Assembly (NCBI GenBank): GCA_943356455.1
Contig: CALRFB010000003.1
Span: forward strand, 1 to 8,856
Source: Candidatus Nomurabacteria bacterium
GTDB taxonomy: Bacteria; Patescibacteriota; Minisyncoccia; Phycocordibacterales; UBA9973
Length of the DNA stretch: 8,856 bases
Direction of reading: 5' to 3'
Numbering within the stretch: the first letter of the stretch is position 1; each line of letters opens with the position of its first letter. The notes beneath the pieces are model-generated. The model saw only the letters and a program-made list of their open reading frames with translations, ran no database searches and was not told where the DNA came from. A program made the translations under genes and the position numbers. This document shows, one piece after another, positions 8,375-8,856 of this stretch.

Positions 8375-8407
8375 AAAAAATACCCTTACAAAATAAGGGT
8401 ATTTTTT
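8375..8407 (-). terminator. Palindromic terminator after the DsbA-like gene
   Basis: The stem TACCCTTA (8381-8388) pairs with TAAGGGTA (8394-8401) around a 5-nt loop. It is flanked by A6 (8375-8380) and T6 (8402-8407), making a perfect 14-bp inverted repeat in all. On the minus strand it begins 26 bp after the TAA of the DsbA-like gene and ends in a T-run, a typical intrinsic terminator. It is symmetrical and could also stop plus-strand read-through. Confidence 0.85.
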
Positions 8408-8433
8408 GATTTTAATGTATTTAAACTTTAATC

Positions 8434-8856
8434 TTATTCAGACTTCAACCACAAATCAGTTTTATATTTGAGAGTAGTGAAATCAACAGCACCCTTAACT
8501 TCTTCAACTTGTTTGCCGTTTACAAAAATACGAGAGTTTGGAGTGCCTATTGGGCCGTTGTCTTCAGCAAGTTTTTCTTGTGCTGCGATTTTTGGTAAAT
8601 ACTTTCCACTTGCAAGACAAATATTGAATGCATCTTTGTTAAGTCCGAGGTCCATTGCAATCAAAGGAAGAAGCGATGGAGAAAGTGAATTATTTGATGA
8701 TGTTACTTCAAATACTTTGTCAGTAAATCTCCAAAAAGCAATTTCACCTTGCTGCTCACCAGCACATTCTGCAGCGGCAGCTTCATTGCGGGCGCGACTG
8801 TGAAGTTGGTCGATAGGATAGTGACGCAACACCCAAGCGATTTTTCCGTCGCTCTC
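8434..8856 (-). CDS. DsbA-family thioredoxin-fold protein, C-terminal part (5' end outside window)
   Basis: 140 residues are visible; the frame is open to the right edge, so this is the C-terminal portion. It begins ESDGKIAWVLRHYPIDQLHS, a beta-strand and linker typical of DsbA-like proteins (the Thioredoxin_4 / DsbG-DsbA group). It continues with RNEAAAAECAGEQ and AFWRFTDKVFE helices, a helical insert, then GTPNSRIFVNG, where the Thr-Pro is the cis-proline that packs against the active site. Such proteins are usually exported and oxidise or isomerise disulfides outside the membrane. The CxxC motif and any signal or membrane anchor would lie beyond the window, so redox activity cannot be confirmed. 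GTG at 8832 is internal, since family sequence continues upstream. The remaining cysteines (in AECAGE and NICLAS) are not a CxxC pair. Stop is TAA, followed by its own terminator. Confidence 0.9.
   Translation of the reverse strand, partial: ESDGKIAWVLRHYPIDQLHSRARNEAAAAECAGEQQGEIAFWRFTDKVFEVTSSNNSLSPSLLPLIAMDLGLNKDAFNICLASGKYLPKIAAQEKLAEDNGPIGTPNSRIFVNGKQVEEVKGAVDFTTLKYKTDLWLKSE

Noticed and set aside
7841..8396. Plus-strand open frames at 7841-8023 and 8181-8396
   Set aside because: The first lies inside the minus-strand membrane-protein gene and the second overlaps its 5' end, promoter and the adjacent terminator; neither has a binding site or recognisable sequence.
8468..8803. A 111-residue plus-strand frame opposite the DsbA-like gene
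   Set aside because: The minus strand carries clear family motifs (RHYPIDQLHS, GTPNSRIFVNG) throughout; the plus frame is its shadow.

Overview
The window reads as chromosomal DNA from a bacterium using the standard code. Stops TAA, TAG and TGA all end plausible genes, and no TGA interrupts a conserved frame. Protein features point to the Patescibacteria / Candidate Phyla Radiation, probably the Parcubacteria side: a compact beta' subunit with no large trigger-loop insertion, a lysine-rich primary sigma factor, and a DsbA-like protein whose RHYPIDQLHSRA...AAECAGEQ region resembles those of that group. This placement comes from remembered family resemblance, not from a search.

Positions 1-7728 hold four co-directional plus-strand genes with tight junctions: the 3' part of rpoB, complete rpoC, complete dnaG and complete rpoD. 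rpoB-rpoC are 22 nt apart, rpoC-dnaG 30 nt, and dnaG-rpoD overlap by one base (TAATG). This looks like a single operon joining the RNA polymerase beta/beta' genes to the primase/primary-sigma pair. In many bacteria dnaG and rpoD instead sit with rpsU in a separate macromolecular synthesis operon. The proteins supply the catalytic core and promoter specificity of transcription plus the primer maker of replication. A GC-rich hairpin followed by T6 ends the operon.

Positions 7812-8856 carry two minus-strand genes converging on rpoD. The first is a small polytopic membrane protein with a PnuC-like look. Upstream of it is the C-terminal part of a DsbA-family (thioredoxin-fold) protein that runs off the right edge. 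Between them lies a compact junction: a perfect palindromic terminator for the DsbA-like gene, then, one base on, a perfect-consensus sigma70-type promoter (TTGACA, 17 bp, TATAAT, extended -10 TG) for the membrane-protein gene. That promoter is of the kind the RpoD encoded here should read.

I saw no rRNA, tRNA, CRISPR array, insertion sequence or phage element. Most of the window is core housekeeping DNA. The points worth a second look are the joined operon, a diverged beta' rudder, a histone-like lysine tail on sigma, a small hairpin showing a Shine-Dalgarno-like loop before dnaG, and the overlapping regulatory signals on the right.
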